Source: Conchocele bisecta
Lineage: Eukaryota > Mollusca > Bivalvia > Lucinida > Thyasiridae
Length of the DNA stretch: 64,000 nucleotides
Direction: 5' to 3'
Assembly: GCA_029237695.1 (NCBI GenBank)
Contig: CM055265.1
Span: forward strand, 113,682,067-113,746,066
Below are positions 21,342 through 33,439 of this stretch, piece after piece. A program made the translations under genes and the position numbers. Positions within the stretch are counted from its first letter, which is position 1, and each line of letters starts with the position of its first letter. Below the pieces are notes generated by a model, which was not told where the DNA came from, did not search any database, and worked only from the letters and a program-made list of their open reading frames with translations.

Positions 21342-21645
21342 TAGCCTGATTTCACCAAAATTGCAAAGTATACTTATCTTGCTAAGTACACTTTGAGGGA
21401 GAAATTTTTGATTTAAAGATAAATTTATTATTTTTTATTATTCTTAATTTATTACATTATCACATCCATTTTGGCTGTGATAATGTAATAAATTCAGTAT
21501 AATAATTCTGCATACTTTTAATCATCAAATATATGCAGTCATTAGTTCTATATGGAATAGTTCATTTCGGGGAACATAAATGATTACTCCCTCAAAGTAT
21601 ACTTAGCTAGATAAGTATACTTTGCAATTTTGGTGAAATTGGCTA
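21342..21645. mobile_element. Foldback MITE, family A, copy 6
   Basis: Full length with a mutated left hairpin arm (TTCTTAATTTATTACATTA). Only about 115 bp of L repeat separates it from copy 5. Confidence 0.82.
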
Positions 21646-22002
21646 GTCTATAGATAGCAGGAATCTACAGATTATGTTTGGTAGAAGCCGGGCAGCTGTT
21701 TCACTGACTGAATGGCGAACAGTGCCGTCTGTCACTGATTAGACTGCGCAAAACATGCCAGCTGATCAGGGTCTGCAATGGCGGCAAAGGTTATAAGAAC
21801 AGTGCAGTCCGTGATCAGACCGTGCAGATGTGCCGGCTGATCAAGGTCTGTACTGGCGACAAAGTCATAATCTCCACTTCTCCAGTCACAGATTAACCAG
21901 GCTTTGTCAGATAGCTGTTCATATCAATTTGTCACTTATGAAATGCATAAAGTCGTTACACACAAAGCTGTAAATTAATTGCATAATTTACTACCGTAAT
22001 AA

Positions 22003-22200
22003 CCCTAAATATTCGGACACAGATTGCTTTGGAAAATAGGGGTTTCCCAAAACAAATTGTATCCAAATATATTGTTATTGTGATGAAACCAGTGCTTCCT
22101 TATCGACATGATCATTGTTATATGGAAACCATACATTTGTATGTGTTTCCCCAAATAAATGGTGCCCGAATATTTAGGGTTATTACGGTAATATTCATTT
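22003..22200. mobile_element. TIR element with ends TTACGGTAATAACCCTAAAT
   Basis: Outer arms TACCGTAATAACCCTAAATA and complement. The inner arms AAATTGTATCC and similar are weaker. One copy only. The frame running through it is an artefact. Confidence 0.55.
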
Positions 22201-22361
22201 TAGGCAATCCAAATCATCTGTCTATGAGGGTTTTTGACAAATCCGGTCTCATTCTAATTAAACAGGTGTGCGATCATGGGTACAACTGGTTCCTGCAGAA
22301 ATACGTGAATGGCCATGACCAAAATGGATTTGTAAAATTCCGCAATAATACAATTAATATG

Positions 22362-22463
22362 TTCAACAATTCTGCAAAAACCAGGAACCCACTTTTCCGA
22401 AGTTTCGGCACAAAGCCGAAACGTCGGAAAAGTGGATTCCTGTTTTTTTGCAGAATTGTTGAA
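22362..22463. repeat. Perfect-arm palindrome around AAGTTTCGGCACAAAGCCGA
   Basis: Arms TTCAACAATTCTGCAAAAAC and complement close on GGCACAAAGCC. Likely the centre of a foldback element whose outer arms I did not define. Confidence 0.6.
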
Positions 22464-22995
22464 AATAGATTTGACCAGTACAAACCCAGATCAACCTGTG
22501 CATCCATGCAGTCTGATCAATTTATTTAATGGCGTTGAACGGACTGTCATCAACCAAGGTCTTTTTAGCTGGGTGAATGGTATAAAATTCCATCTGTACG
22601 GATCGGTGGAAAATCCCAAACACAGAACTGAATATTTACATAAATAATTCTGGATGCATCTAACAAATAATTTCAGCGTAGTATCTAAATGCATGAGCAC
22701 ACCACTTGATCAGGAGCTACACTCAATAATCCCAAGTTTGTCGTGGTGTGTCACATATATGAGACATGAGACGAGCCATGTGATTTTGTACCCAAGAAAA
22801 TGTGTGATATACATGTATTATGAAAATGAAGTGAATTCGAATCTCATGAACGAAACGACACAGTTTGACTGGTCAGCTGTGCTTGAGCAATCAAACTGGA
22901 AATTCCAAGCACAAATTTGTAGTAAGGGCCTTTTTTTGCATATCATGGCCGATTTGATCACGACAAGACAATGTGAGTTTATTAAATATCATGCT

Positions 22996-23061
22996 CGAAA
23001 TAAAGCAGTTTGATTGGTCGAGACTGAGCTCAGTCTCGACCAATAAAACTGCTTTATTTCA
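22996..23061. repeat. Palindrome with GATTGGTCGAGACTGAGCTC core
   Basis: Perfect arms GAAATAAAGCAGTTT and GATTGGTCGAGACTGAGC. A related but distinct hairpin with GATTGGCCGAG arms is at 28629..28693. Confidence 0.6.
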
Positions 23062-23249
23062 AGTAAAATTTTGAACATACTTAAAATTTCATAATCACAG
23101 ACGTTGATAGCAAAATGTTTCAGCTACAAACCAGGATAGCAAAATTATAAATACACAAGAGATCCTTAGTAATCACCGAACATGACTAACTATCATAAAA
23201 GCATTGAGGGGTGGTTTTATTTCACCTTTCCATTTATGCTAATCATTGT

Positions 23250-23657
23250 AGGAATGAATGGTCTTTTTGTGGAATTTATCAGGGTATAAACTTGGAAAAG
23301 TCGCGGGAATACTGGACGAAGCGATAAAAAATTACAATTTTCGAAAAAAAAAGAAATTTTTTTTTTTTTGAAAATTGTAATTTTTTAAGGCCTCGTCCAG
23401 TATTCCCGCGACTTTTCTAAGTTTATATCCCCGATAAATTCCACAAAAAGGCCATTCATTCCTTATAATTCCAGCATTTGAAATAAATTCATCAAGAAAA
23501 TGTGTTTATTTTCCGTTTTCTTACGAATTATTTTAACTGCGCCTCACGGTTACGGAAAGTAGTTCGGCGTGGGAGTTTACTGGGATATAATTTTGGACAG
23601 AGACTTGCTACGGGCCAATGAAATGTTAGGGAATTGTGTAAATATTTTTGTGCTGGA
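23250..23657. mobile_element. Composite foldback element, family B, copy 5 (with 8-bp duplication)
   Basis: Reverse orientation. Flanked by exact ATCATTGT at 23242..23249 and 23658..23665 (9 bp if the preceding A is counted). This is the clearest target duplication for family B. Confidence 0.88.
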
Positions 23658-24138
23658 ATCATTGTGCCTGTATTGTCATGTCTCCTAGCACAGGCTTAAA
23701 CAAAATTTTTGGCACAATATCGCAAGTCCAAATGTTACCATCGTTGAAATGACAGCTGTGCTCAATGGCCACCAAGGATCAGGAAAATAATAAAATCACT
23801 GGCAGATTGATTGATTGTTTTACATCCTTTCAAGACCAAAGCCATATACAGACGGGAAGGGGATCCCATACCCTGTACCATTGTTTATCAGGTAACAAGC
23901 TTTGTATTTGCCGATTACGTACCGACTGATAACATATTGATGTATCAGGCATTGACCTCATACGAATATCCGGGTTACAACAAATTGAAAACTGACGATG
24001 CATTGGTCGAACGGCATCACATGACGTTATCGATCGAATTACGTCAGTGGAATGACATCACGGAAACAAGTCCACATTATTTTCAATGAAAACAAAGTCA
24101 TAATTGCACATTATGTAGCCAAAAATAGAATACGGTGC

Positions 24139-24234
24139 TAATGTCTGTTGATATGATGTTTATCAGGCTTGGCTCAGAAACGGTAGGAATTCCTACCCAT
24201 TTCCAAGCCTTGCCTGATACACTTGATATTAAAA
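24139..24234. mobile_element. Small palindromic MITE, family J, copy 2
   Basis: Shortened: CTTGGCTCAGAAACGGTAGG directly meets its complement. Confidence 0.6.
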
Positions 24235-24243
24235 GATACTAGC

Positions 24244-24357
24244 CTGGGCCCAGTTGCTCAAAACCTCTGTTAGCTTAATAGACTGTTAAATCCTTAACAT
24301 TGTTAAGGATTTAACAGTCTGTTAAGCTAACAGAAGCTTTGAGCAACCGGGTCCAGG
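24244..24357. mobile_element. Palindromic MITE, family R, copy 1
   Basis: Ends TGGGCCCAGTTGCTCAAAAC; inner arms GTTAGCTTAATAGACTGTTA and TTAAATCCTTAACATTGTTA. A second copy is at 56352..56522. Confidence 0.7.
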
Positions 24358-24602
24358 TATTCTCTGGATGGGAGTGCCATACGTTCAGCACTGAAATTAC
24401 GATAAAAAAAAGCAAACTTTCAGCAGTGAAAGACAGTGTCAGGAATATTTAATACACTGGATCACTTGGTTGCAGGTGTGTATTCCGGTAGGATTCATCA
24501 TTAAGATATGAATCCTTAAGGATGGATGCATGGCTAAGAGACACATACCCTCTCATAATTGCATTTATTGACCGTCAACAGCTATTTTTTATTTATAATG
24601 AT

Positions 24603-24956
24603 AATTGCAGCACAAAAATATTTACACAATTCCCTAACATTTGATTGGCCCGTAGCAAGTCTCTGTCCAAAATTTATATCCCAGTAAACTCCCATGCCAA
24701 ACTACTTTCCGTAACCGTGAGGCGCAGTTAAAATAATTCTTAAGAAAACGGAAAATAAACACATTTTCTTGATGAATTTATTTCAAATGCTGGAATTATA
24801 AGGAATGAATGGCCTTTTTGTTGAATTTATCGGGAATATAAACTTGGAAAAGTCGCGGGAATACTGGACGAAGGCCGGAAGGCCTCGTCCAGTATTCCAG
24901 CGACTATTCCAAGTTTATACCCCGATAAATTCCACAAAAAGGCCATTCATTCCTAT
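24603..24956. mobile_element. Composite foldback element, family B, copy 6
   Basis: Near consensus, centre GGCCGGAAGGCC. It ends before a family K fragment. Confidence 0.85.
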
Positions 24957-25082
24957 AGTGTTTAATGAACCGGTTCGAATCCCATATCTCATCCATACAG
25001 AAGGGAAGAAAATCCCAAAATCAGCATTGAATATTTACATAAAGATATATATATTCAGCCCTGAATTTAGAATATTTATTCA

Positions 25083-25470
25083 TTTGATTGTGTTTAACGG
25101 CCTGTTAACAGCTAAGGGCAGAATAAGCCAGGTCAACAAGGGCGAATCCCTGCATGGATGGCAGTATTTCACCTGCATGGATGGCAGAAAAATCCCAATA
25201 TCCGAGCTGAATATTTACATAATAATTAATATATTCAGTCCTGAAATTAGAATAACCTGATATTGTGTCATGTACTCACCACACCAGTCGCTTAGCCCCA
25301 CCCCTAAAAGTAATAGGAGTATTACTACTCTTTTAATGGGTATAACCTAATTAAACTCTCACATACATGAAAGCCAAAAATGTACCTGACAGTCAAACAA
25401 GGTCATCAAGATTCTGGTAAGGAGGATGAACCCCATCGTTAAATTACCATTCGCATGTTCCCAACCATCT
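25083..25470. repeat. SINE-like repeat, family K, copy 3
   Basis: Nearly complete, but with a short internal duplication (two CCTGCATGGATGGCAG-type blocks near 25151..25187). A separate K fragment precedes it. Confidence 0.65.
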
Positions 25471-25499
25471 ACACAAGAATTTAGAATAACATGAATCTG

Positions 25500-25814
25500 T
25501 AGCCCATTTCACCAATCAAAATTGCAAAGTATACTTATCTTGCTCAGTACACTTTGAGGGAGAAATTTTCAACTTAAGGATGAATTTATTAATTATTATT
25601 ATACTTAATTTATTACATTATCACAGCCATTTTGGCTGTGATAATGTAAAAAATTCAGTATAATAATTCCGCATACGTTTAATCATCAAATATATGCAGT
25701 CGTTAGTTCTATATGGAATAATTAATTTCAGGGAAAATAAATGATTACTCCCTCACCTCAAAGTATGATTAGCTAGATAAGTATGCTTAATAGCAAATTT
25801 GGTGAAATCGGCTA
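25500..25814. mobile_element. Foldback MITE, family A, copy 7
   Basis: Full length with small insertions in the right arm (CTCACCTCAAAG). Confidence 0.82.
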
Positions 25815-26068
25815 CTGGTGTCAGGATCACTGGAAGAACGTATGAAGAGACTAAAATATACCCGGTATTCATCACATGTACAAGTGGAGACAACACAAAC
25901 ATGCGTATAAAATATAGTGGAAAACAGCAAATATATAATTCCTGGAATTCTGATAGATTTTTCACATCACAGGGCAAGATAATCACACATACATCAAACA
26001 CAGGCACAGCAACTGTTGAACTTCAACCCCTTTATCGTATTATATTTACACCTTCCATAAAGTCTTAA
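25814..26068 (+). CDS. Coding-like fragment, unidentified
   Basis: Directly after element A7 lies an open frame of about 84 codons. It contains VRITGRTYEETKIYPVFITC, YNSWNSDRFFTSQGKI and HTSNTGTATVELQPL, and ends at TAA (26066..26068). Its composition, with many Thr/Ser/Tyr and regular alternation, resembles a beta-rich extracellular or structural domain rather than a repeat. No flanking donor or acceptor is convincing, and no start codon is needed if this is an internal or last exon. I do not recognise it, and it may be a pseudogene fragment cut by A7. Confidence 0.25.
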   Translation, partial: TGVRITGRTYEETKIYPVFITCTSGDNTNMRIKYSGKQQIYNSWNSDRFFTSQGKIITHTSNTGTATVELQPLYRIIFTPSIKS

Positions 26069-26281
26069 TGGAAACGCCCATTCAATAATGTATTGCATTT
26101 ACATCCCAATACAATACATTACAGACATGTGAAGTTGCTGATTGGTTAATGTATGCAACGTCTCTGTTCCAGGAATATCGACAAAATGACGTGAAACAAG
26201 ATTGTTGTTAATTTTATCGCCATATTTCGTTATTTACAGTTTTGAAACTATCAGAAAATGCAGTGTGAATATAAGTAATAA

Positions 26282-26393
26282 AACCATGGGCTGTTGCGTT
26301 TACTGAGGTGAATAATACATTTGGTCTGTTTAAAGTGCATGGCGTTTAAACAGACCAAATGTATTGTACACCCCAGTAAACAGCCCATGGTTT
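26282..26393. repeat. Palindrome with AACCATGGGCTGTTGCGTTT arms
   Basis: The arms pair almost fully around AGTGCATGGCG, including CATTTGGTCTGTTTAAA. A partial related phrase, TTTAAACAGACCAAATG, recurs near 26488. Confidence 0.6.
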
Positions 26394-26619
26394 TATTCCT
26401 TAAATATTTACACCTTCCATAACTTCAAAATGGAAATGCCCATTTAACATGTTTAATATTTGTGCGGAGTCTTTTGGACTCGACGCAATTTAAACAGACC
26501 AAATGTTTTTCGTAACACAGTAAATCTAAAATAATTGCGCTCTATCCATCACAAGTGTGTTACACTGTACGTGAATCAGACCATATCTATGCAACATATT
26601 GATTGATTGACTACACCAG

Positions 26620-26901
26620 TAGCCTATTTCACCAACATTGCAAAGTATACTTTGAGGGAGAAATTTTCAATTTTAGGATAAATTTATTAATTTTTATTAT
26701 ACTGAATTTATTACATTATCACAGCCATTTTGGCTGTGATAATGTAATAAATTCAGTATAATAATTCTGCAGTTTTAATCATCAAATATATGCAATCATT
26801 AGTTCTGTAGGAAATAATTAATTTGGGAAAAATCAATGATTACTCCCTCAAAGTATACTTTGCTAGAAAAGTATACTTTGCAATGTTGGTGAAATCGGCT
26901 A
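26620..26901. mobile_element. Foldback MITE, family A, copy 8
   Basis: Slightly short at the left (one AAAGTATACTTT missing). The central hairpin is at consensus. Confidence 0.85.
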
Positions 26902-26986
26902 CAGGTCACTTGGCCCCAAGTTTGACCCCGTTAAGATTTGCCATTTGTGCCTAAATTGACAAAACCTTTCATAGATAACGATTTGA

Positions 26987-27380
26987 TTTATTGGTGTTTA
27001 ACAGCCTATCAACAGCTAAGGTAATTTAAGGCCGGGTCAACGTGTTCGATCATGGATTTAACCTGCTGCATCGGGGGGGAAATCCCCAAATCAGAACGGA
27101 ATATTGACATCGAAATAAATATACATTGTATATTCAGCCCTGAAATGAGAATAACCCGACCTGGTGCCAGGTCCATACCACACCAAATGCACTTGGCCAC
27201 TTCCCCTAAAAGTAATACCGGTAGGATTACTCTTATAAGGGGTGTAACCAGATTCAACTCTCACTTACAAGAAAGCCGAAGACGCACCTGAGTGTCAAAC
27301 CAGATCTTTGGTCGGGATGCCGGTAAGGATGAATCCCAATCGTTAAATTACCCATCGCATGCTCCCAACCCAACCACCAC
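26987..27380. repeat. SINE-like repeat, family K, copy 4
   Basis: Complete copy with head GTTTAACAGCCTATCAACAG and tail TAAATTACCCATCGCATGC. Confidence 0.7.
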
Positions 27381-28455
27381 AAGACAACATTGAATCATTA
27401 CATCAATTACATGTGTACAGTAGTATATCTATATCTACTAATGATGTCATTTGTAAGAAATATTAACATAGAATTGAACAGCTTGTAGACAGGTGGATTT
27501 CTCAAAAAAAACGTATCTATTTTTTTTCAGATTTGGGTCGTGGTCGTACGCGAGAATCGCCATATTTTGGGTCACTGGTGTAAACTACAATATGCTAAAT
27601 TGGGGCTCCATAAAGTGGTGAATCTCACCTTACATGCAGACATGTATTTTAAAATAAACTAACTTTGTTTTTACTGACACACCTGCTTATCGTACAAGAG
27701 ATCACCAAGTTGCTTACCTCTCTCTGTCAGTGAGTTTGAGCATAATTGTAAATAAAAGAACTATATAACAGATAACATCTATATCTACATTTAACCCTGT
27801 CAACACCACATATCATAATGTCAATGTTTGCAAATGTAAAGATCCAGATGAACCGACACAAAATGTGGATCAACACTCTTTTTTGACAGAACATCAGCAG
27901 GTAGTATTACCCAACTACCTACATAAGTTGATATTACATAGTTTTGACTAATTCCCTGGGTTTTGACGTGTCTGGGCAATCACTGGTAGTCAACAGTCAT
28001 TGCAAACTATACCTGAAAAGTTTTTGAAAATGTATAATATAAAATATTTATTTGCGTACTCCTGTATCGTCCGTAGCATTCTACGATACATGAGTATTCG
28101 CAGTGTTACACTTCTTCCGCTATACAATCTTATGCCAGTTACAAGTACTACTGGTGGCTTGAATATATATAAATGAGATTTGCATCCTATATAAAATAAT
28201 TTACCCTAAACCATGGTATAGAATATACAGTAATATAGAAATAATGCATGAAAACTATTGATATAATAAATGTACTATTCATGATAAACTAAGGACAATT
28301 CAGTCTACACTCGTTATCTCAAAGTCTCTTAAGTCAAACTACTGGTACCCCAACTCGATGTCAAATTATTGGTCACAAGTAGTTGGTTTCCATGTAATAA
28401 CTCTATTCAGTAAGAAATAAACGCTGAAATACAGCAAAGGACCGGATATCTATAG
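27381..28455. other. Intergenic stretch, no gene recognised
   Basis: AT-rich. A small hairpin ATCGTCCGTAGCATTCTACG lies near 28066. A decayed family M-like phrase (CAACACCACATATC to CAAATGTAAAGATCCAGATG) is near 27800..27870. No exon was identified. Confidence 0.5.
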
Positions 28456-28518
28456 TTTTGCAAGGGAAATAACAAGCTACGATCCGAGGGATCGTAGCTT
28501 GTTATTTCCCTTGCAAAA
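28456..28518. repeat. Perfect palindrome GGGAAATAACAAGCTACGAT
   Basis: Arms of about 30 bp close on CCGAGGG, with TTTTGCAAGGGAAATAAC on both outer sides. Confidence 0.7.
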
Positions 28519-28837
28519 CAATACTTCGACTAAAACAAACACTTCATGTATACGGAATGTTACTTCAGAACCGGTGCTGATAAAACTTCGGAGCAAGTAC
28601 ATGTACGTACTTCGTTCTCGTGGTCCAAATCACGAAATTTGATTGGCCGAGTCCGAGCTGTGTTCAGTCTCAGCCAATCAAATTTTGTGATTTTGAGTAC
28701 AGATTTGGTGGACATGCTCAAAATTGTTCATAAACATGAACGCCGATCATTGGTAGAACACGTACCTCATGGTTTTAGCAATGGTTGAGTATATCTCAAT
28801 TTCTTGAGCAACAAACTAAATAATAACAAACAGAAAC

Positions 28838-29152
28838 AAGGTGCATGATCAGGTGGTTACCACAACAACAACAATGTCTGAAAGTGATGAAAGCGCGCCC
28901 ACTCCAAAGTAAATATTATTTGATATTTTTCTTAATATGCAACAGATTTTGATGAAATGTTGTGCAGCAAACGCGTCTTCATGACCTGCATTTGGTGGTC
29001 TCGTCACATACACGGAAATCAATTACGCAATAACGATAGAAGTTTGGGCCAATGTACTGAGACCACCAAATGCAGCTTCATAATTTCATCAAAATCTGTT
29101 ACATAATAAGGACAATATAATAGAATTGGAGGCGCTTCTGGAAGAATCAGTA

Positions 29153-29184
<32 letters not shown>

Positions 29185-29202
29185 AACGTGATCATGCACC
29201 TT
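28838..29202. mobile_element. Foldback element with (GTT/AAC)n inside its arms
   Basis: Outer arms CAAGGTGCATGATCA and TGATCATGCACCTTG. The left arm has CAACAACAACAA and the right arm an expanded (GTT)n at 29151..29183. Inner arms AACAGATTTTGATGAAATG and GACCTGCATTTGGTGGTCTC pair near the centre. Single copy here. Confidence 0.65.
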
Positions 29203-29618
29203 GAGAAATACAATATTCAGGAAATGTTGAAGGTGACTGTGACTAGAGAAATAGGGCCAATAGATCCATCTATAAATAGGTTAGTGACCTTGGAAAATCA
29301 TGAATAACTTCCTTACAACAAGCTAATCTCCACGCTGAAAACGTTGATAATAAAAGAAAAATAAAACTTTAACATGTTTGACTTCAAACAAGGTGAACAT
29401 AAGTCCTCCGTGACCTCGACTCTGGGCGTTTGGACGTGGGTCTTATGCAAAAGAAAGCACCATCCCTAGACACACATTGTGGCCAAATATAAACAAAATG
29501 GGTGAAGTGGTTCACAAGTTATTCAAAAAATGAAAGGTGTTACTAACGTACGCACGTACATACTACATGGACTAACACTATATCCTCTCTTGCCTATCGG
29601 TGAGGTGATAACTACTCC

Positions 29619-29722
29619 CTGAAAAAAAATAAGCTAAAAACATTTTGTTACTCACTGTATAACACTTACGGTATATACATGTAAGTGTTATAGAGGGAGC
29701 AACACAATTTTTTTTAGCTTAT
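29619..29722. mobile_element. Foldback with AAAAAAATAAGCTAAAAACA arms
   Basis: Arms pair around GTGTTATA and TACATGTAAGTGTTAT. Preceded at 29400..29615 by a dispersed repeat phrase (GTATGTACGTGCGTACG region) with no gene. Confidence 0.55.
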
Positions 29723-30490
29723 TTATTTTTCATTTATGGATGCTTTTAGGCATATTTAATGTATTTATAGATCTATAGACCTCGGTCTGTTACTTCAACC
29801 TGTGACTTTATCGGTTTTATGTCATATTTCTTAGTTCTACAGTGAAACTAATAACTTGAATGAGATACCCCAAAAGTTTTCTAATGCAAGCGATTTATAA
29901 TTTTTCAAGTCAGGTAACTTAATTTATAATACTGACCTATGGAATCTGTGATCAGTGTGCACTCTACACAGGGTTTGCATTGTTCGACATTCAGTCATTT
30001 AAATATCAGTCCTTCCTGAAATAAACAGCAAAAATCAGTAGGAGCCTGCTAGTGTGTGCAAAGGCAAAAAGCATTAGGAAATAGATTGACCACAATTACC
30101 ATAAGCCCCATTTTCTCCAATCGTCACTGGAGAAATGGGGCTTATGGGTTATGCGACCAGCGTAGCTCCAGATCAGCCTGTGCATCCGCACAGTCTGATC
30201 GGGATCTGCACTGTTCGCCATTCTATCAAGAAAACACCTGTCATGCTTCTAACAAATGGTATAGGTAGTTATCAGGCTACAGGAGTGTGTTATTTCACCA
30301 CGAGACACACTGGTTACAAATCCCATAAGCCCCATTTCTCCAGTCACAGCCACAAATTATAAAACGTATATCTGTGGGTTTCTTTAAAATCTTTGGTCCC
30401 GTCATACTACATGTGTAAACATACAGGCAGACAATGGACCTCCCTCATAGGATTGTAAAATGTCACAACAGACAGTTGAGGGGTAGTCAG

Positions 30491-30793
30491 TAGCCTATTT
30501 CATCAACATTGCAAAGTATACTTTAGTAGCAAAGCATACTTTGAGGGAGAAATTTTCAATTTTATGATAAATTTATTAATTTTTATTATACTGAATTTAT
30601 TACATTATCACAGCCAATTTGGCTGTGATAATGTAATAAATTCAGTATAATAATTCTGCATACTTTTAATCATGAAATATATGCATTTGTTAGTTCTATA
30701 TGAAATAATGTATTTCAGGAAAAATAAATGATTACTCCCTGAAAGTATACTTTGCTAGTAAAGTATACTTTGCAATGTTGATGAAATAGGCTA
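30491..30793. mobile_element. Foldback MITE, family A, copy 9
   Basis: Consensus-like; abuts element P at 30830. Confidence 0.85.
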
Positions 30794-30829
30794 CAGGTCA
30801 CCAACTTCACTACTTGCCAAGTAAGTGAA

Positions 30830-31223
30830 ACTACTGAAAAACAGTCTGTTCCACGTTTTGCTGCCGACAAACTTTTGGCTATTACACACAACAAATCTAA
30901 AAAATATTTAAATGTAAGTACTTTTTCATCAATAATACAAGTCACCCTCCCCAAATTTTATAATGATTTTATTGCGAAAACATAATTTTCCTATGGGAAT
31001 TTAAAATATTTTTCAGGATCAAAAAACGAAAAGTTTTGGAAATTGACTCCCTATAGGAAAATCGTTTTTTCGCAATAAAATCAATATTTGTTGGAATTTC
31101 ATCAAATAATTTTTTTTTGGGAGGGTGACTTTTTTTATTATTGATACATTTAAAGATTTTTAGATCTAGTGTGTTTAATCGCCAAAAGCTTGTCGACAGC
31201 AAGACGTGGAACAGACAGTAGTT
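30830..31223. mobile_element. Long inverted repeat, family P (single copy)
   Basis: Outer arms ACTACTGAAAAACAGTCTGT and ACAGACAGTAGTTTTACTTG, then CCACGTTTTGCTGCCGACAA. Inner arms ATTTTATTGCGAAAACAT and CCTATGGGAATTTAAAAT. About 390 bp, non-coding. Confidence 0.65.
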
Positions 31224-31267
31224 TTACTTGCCCAGTCACAATCACAGGTGGCAGACTTGCACCTACT

Positions 31268-31590
31268 GCCTGTTTCATGAAACCTGCCCAAAAAACAATT
31301 TTTTTTCAATAACATTAACTTACCGGTATAGCAAAATTTAAGAATGAGCCTTCTTTTTATTTCATGAAATTTCGTCCAATATCGATTTTATTGTGAAAAA
31401 AAACAAAACAATTTCCCCATGTTAAATCTCCATAGACATCTTCACTGTGAAGATGTCTATGGGGATTTAACATATGGTAAATTTTTCTAATTTCAGAAAT
31501 AGTGGGACAGATTTTCAATTTTTAAATATTCTTTTTGCATTGTTTATATAGCCTTAAAATTTGGGCAGCTTTCATGAAACAGACAGTAGG
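31268..31590. mobile_element. Long inverted repeat, family O, copy 1
   Basis: Ends CCTACTGCCTGTTTCATGAA and complement. Inner arms CCCCATGTTAAATCTCCATA and AGACATCTTC. Further copies at 51815..52380 (extended, imperfect) and 53000..53178 (partial) lie in CCDC28 intron 2. Confidence 0.65.
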
Positions 31591-31858
31591 ACCCAGTAAA
31601 TGGCCCATTCAAAAACAGTTACCAAACCCACACATTTCTGTACTCTGTAGAATATAGTGTTTTCAGGTAGTAAACATTATGTTTGCAGATACATATACCG
31701 ATATCTAAAAACATGTAATTACATTTTTTGACAGACTGACATCATTGTAATTGCAATATCTCTGCAAGAAGGCTTGACAAAAGTTACAGGAATTAAATCT
31801 AGACATTTTTTCAGCTTGCACAGACAGGCATGACTTGCATGCACATCAACTTGCCCAG

Positions 31859-32160
31859 TAGCCGATTTCATCAACATTGCAAAGTATACTTATCTAGCAA
31901 AGTATACTTTGAGGGAGTAATCATTTAGTTTTCCGGAAATGCATTATTTCATATAGAACTAACAACTGCTATATTTGATGATTAAAAGTATGCAGAATTA
32001 TTATACTGAATTTATTACATTATCACAGCCAAAATGGCTGTGATAATGTAATAAATTCAGTATAATAAAAATTAATAAATTTATTCTTAAATTGAAAATT
32101 TCTCCCTCAAAGTATACTTTGCTAGATAAGTATTCTTTGCAATGTTGGTGACATAGGCTA
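31859..32160. mobile_element. Foldback MITE, family A, copy 10
   Basis: Reverse orientation, close to consensus, with AAAATGGC loop. Confidence 0.85.
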
Positions 32161-32340
32161 CAGTAGCTGTTTCGACTAGCCCCGAGCAGCCGGCATGGAT
32201 TTGACTACCAGTGTGTGAAATGCGTACAAACGTTTACATATACAATTAAAAGCATATCTATCTATGGTAAGATCATGAACATTTAGGCAACAATGGTTAG
32301 TAATGGTGCACATGTAAGCAGTGTATAATGTAGTTGCAAA

Positions 32341-32406
32341 GGTAACTCTTGCAATCTACTCCCGTACCGTCCTACGGACGGTACGGGAGTAATTGCAAGA
32401 GTTACT
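32341..32406. repeat. Palindrome TAACTCTTGCAATCTACTCC
   Basis: Almost perfect arms including CTCCCGTACCGTCC around TACGG. Confidence 0.65.
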
Positions 32407-32509
32407 GTTCGCAACTATGCATAATGGCAACCCCTTGATAAAATATCCTATACAGCATTTTCAATCAGTGCATTCACTGTCCAATCAGGAAACTTAATTC
32501 AAATTCAAA

Positions 32510-32672
32510 ATCTTGTAGATCCAGGTGAGCCGGCTCATTGTGAGCTGGCTGATCAGGATCTACACCGTTTCTGATACTTTTTGAATATGTGAAAAATTGT
32601 TACGATCCGGCTCATCTAGATCTACACAGTTTGCCAAAACCACTATACAAGTATTTAGTGTTGAAAGGGTTA
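32510..32672. mobile_element. Family M, copy 4 (decayed)
   Basis: Keeps GAGCCGGCTCATTGTGAGCTGGCT and the tail TTGAAAGGGTTAA, but the left part is lost. From 32673 to 33358 there is only a V fragment (32780..32880) and unassigned sequence. Confidence 0.5.
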
Positions 32673-33358
32673 ATATTTTAGCATGACTTTGTCTCTCGCA
32701 AACATGTTACCTGCTGATTGGACGATTGATGAATGGAGATTTAGAAACAATATCAAACCTATTAGAAATTTGAAGTAGATGGCCGCAGCCCGCATATCGC
32801 GCCCGCCGAGGATTTGATAGTATACCAAAAAACTTTAACCAAAAACTTTAACCCGGACGCACGCCAATGTGACGACTATATCGCGCTGTCCACAAGCAGG
32901 CGAGACAACAAAATGATCTATGCTGATTAAAAATGCTGTAAAGTCACATGACATGTTGTAAAGTCAGGTGGCCAATATCAGTGGCACAAAAGCAAAACCT
33001 GCGAATCGTACATTCTAAGAAAGCAGTGACAAAACCACATTTACATACTGATGTATGGAATAGAAAGTCGAGCACACTGATTAATGTTCAGATCTTTGAT
33101 TATATATTCAGGAAGACAAGTCAAATACGAGCTTGAGATTCGAGCACGTGCTCAGGAAGGTTTTATAATTGTAAACCCAGGACCAGATTGGTCCATCAAT
33201 ACACGCATGCACTGTACCCTATCGAAATTGGACACCAAGAAAACATCAGTGTGTTTCGTTTTGATGTGTTCCGTCTTCCTTTATCTCCTCATGTCCATAC
33301 ATGTTCATGATTGCAAACATGTCTAAATGGAGGATTCTCATGAACGTGCCTAAATTAA

Positions 33359-33426
33359 CAGTGGAATCTCTATAAACTGGACACCCTGGGAGTTTCCCAG
33401 GGTGTCCAATTTATAGTTTCCACTGT
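33359..33426. repeat. Palindrome CAGTGGAATCTCTATAAACT
   Basis: Arms ACAGTGGAAxCTATAAA and GGACACCCTGGGA close directly. The CAGTGGAA ends are of Tc1/mariner style. Confidence 0.6.
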
Positions 33427-33439
33427 ACATGTAGTTTGT

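Noticed and set aside
22029..22529. 166-codon frame
   Set aside because: It runs through two inverted repeats (TTACGGTAATAACCC element and the AAGTTTCGGCACAAAGCC palindrome), which keep mirrored frames open.
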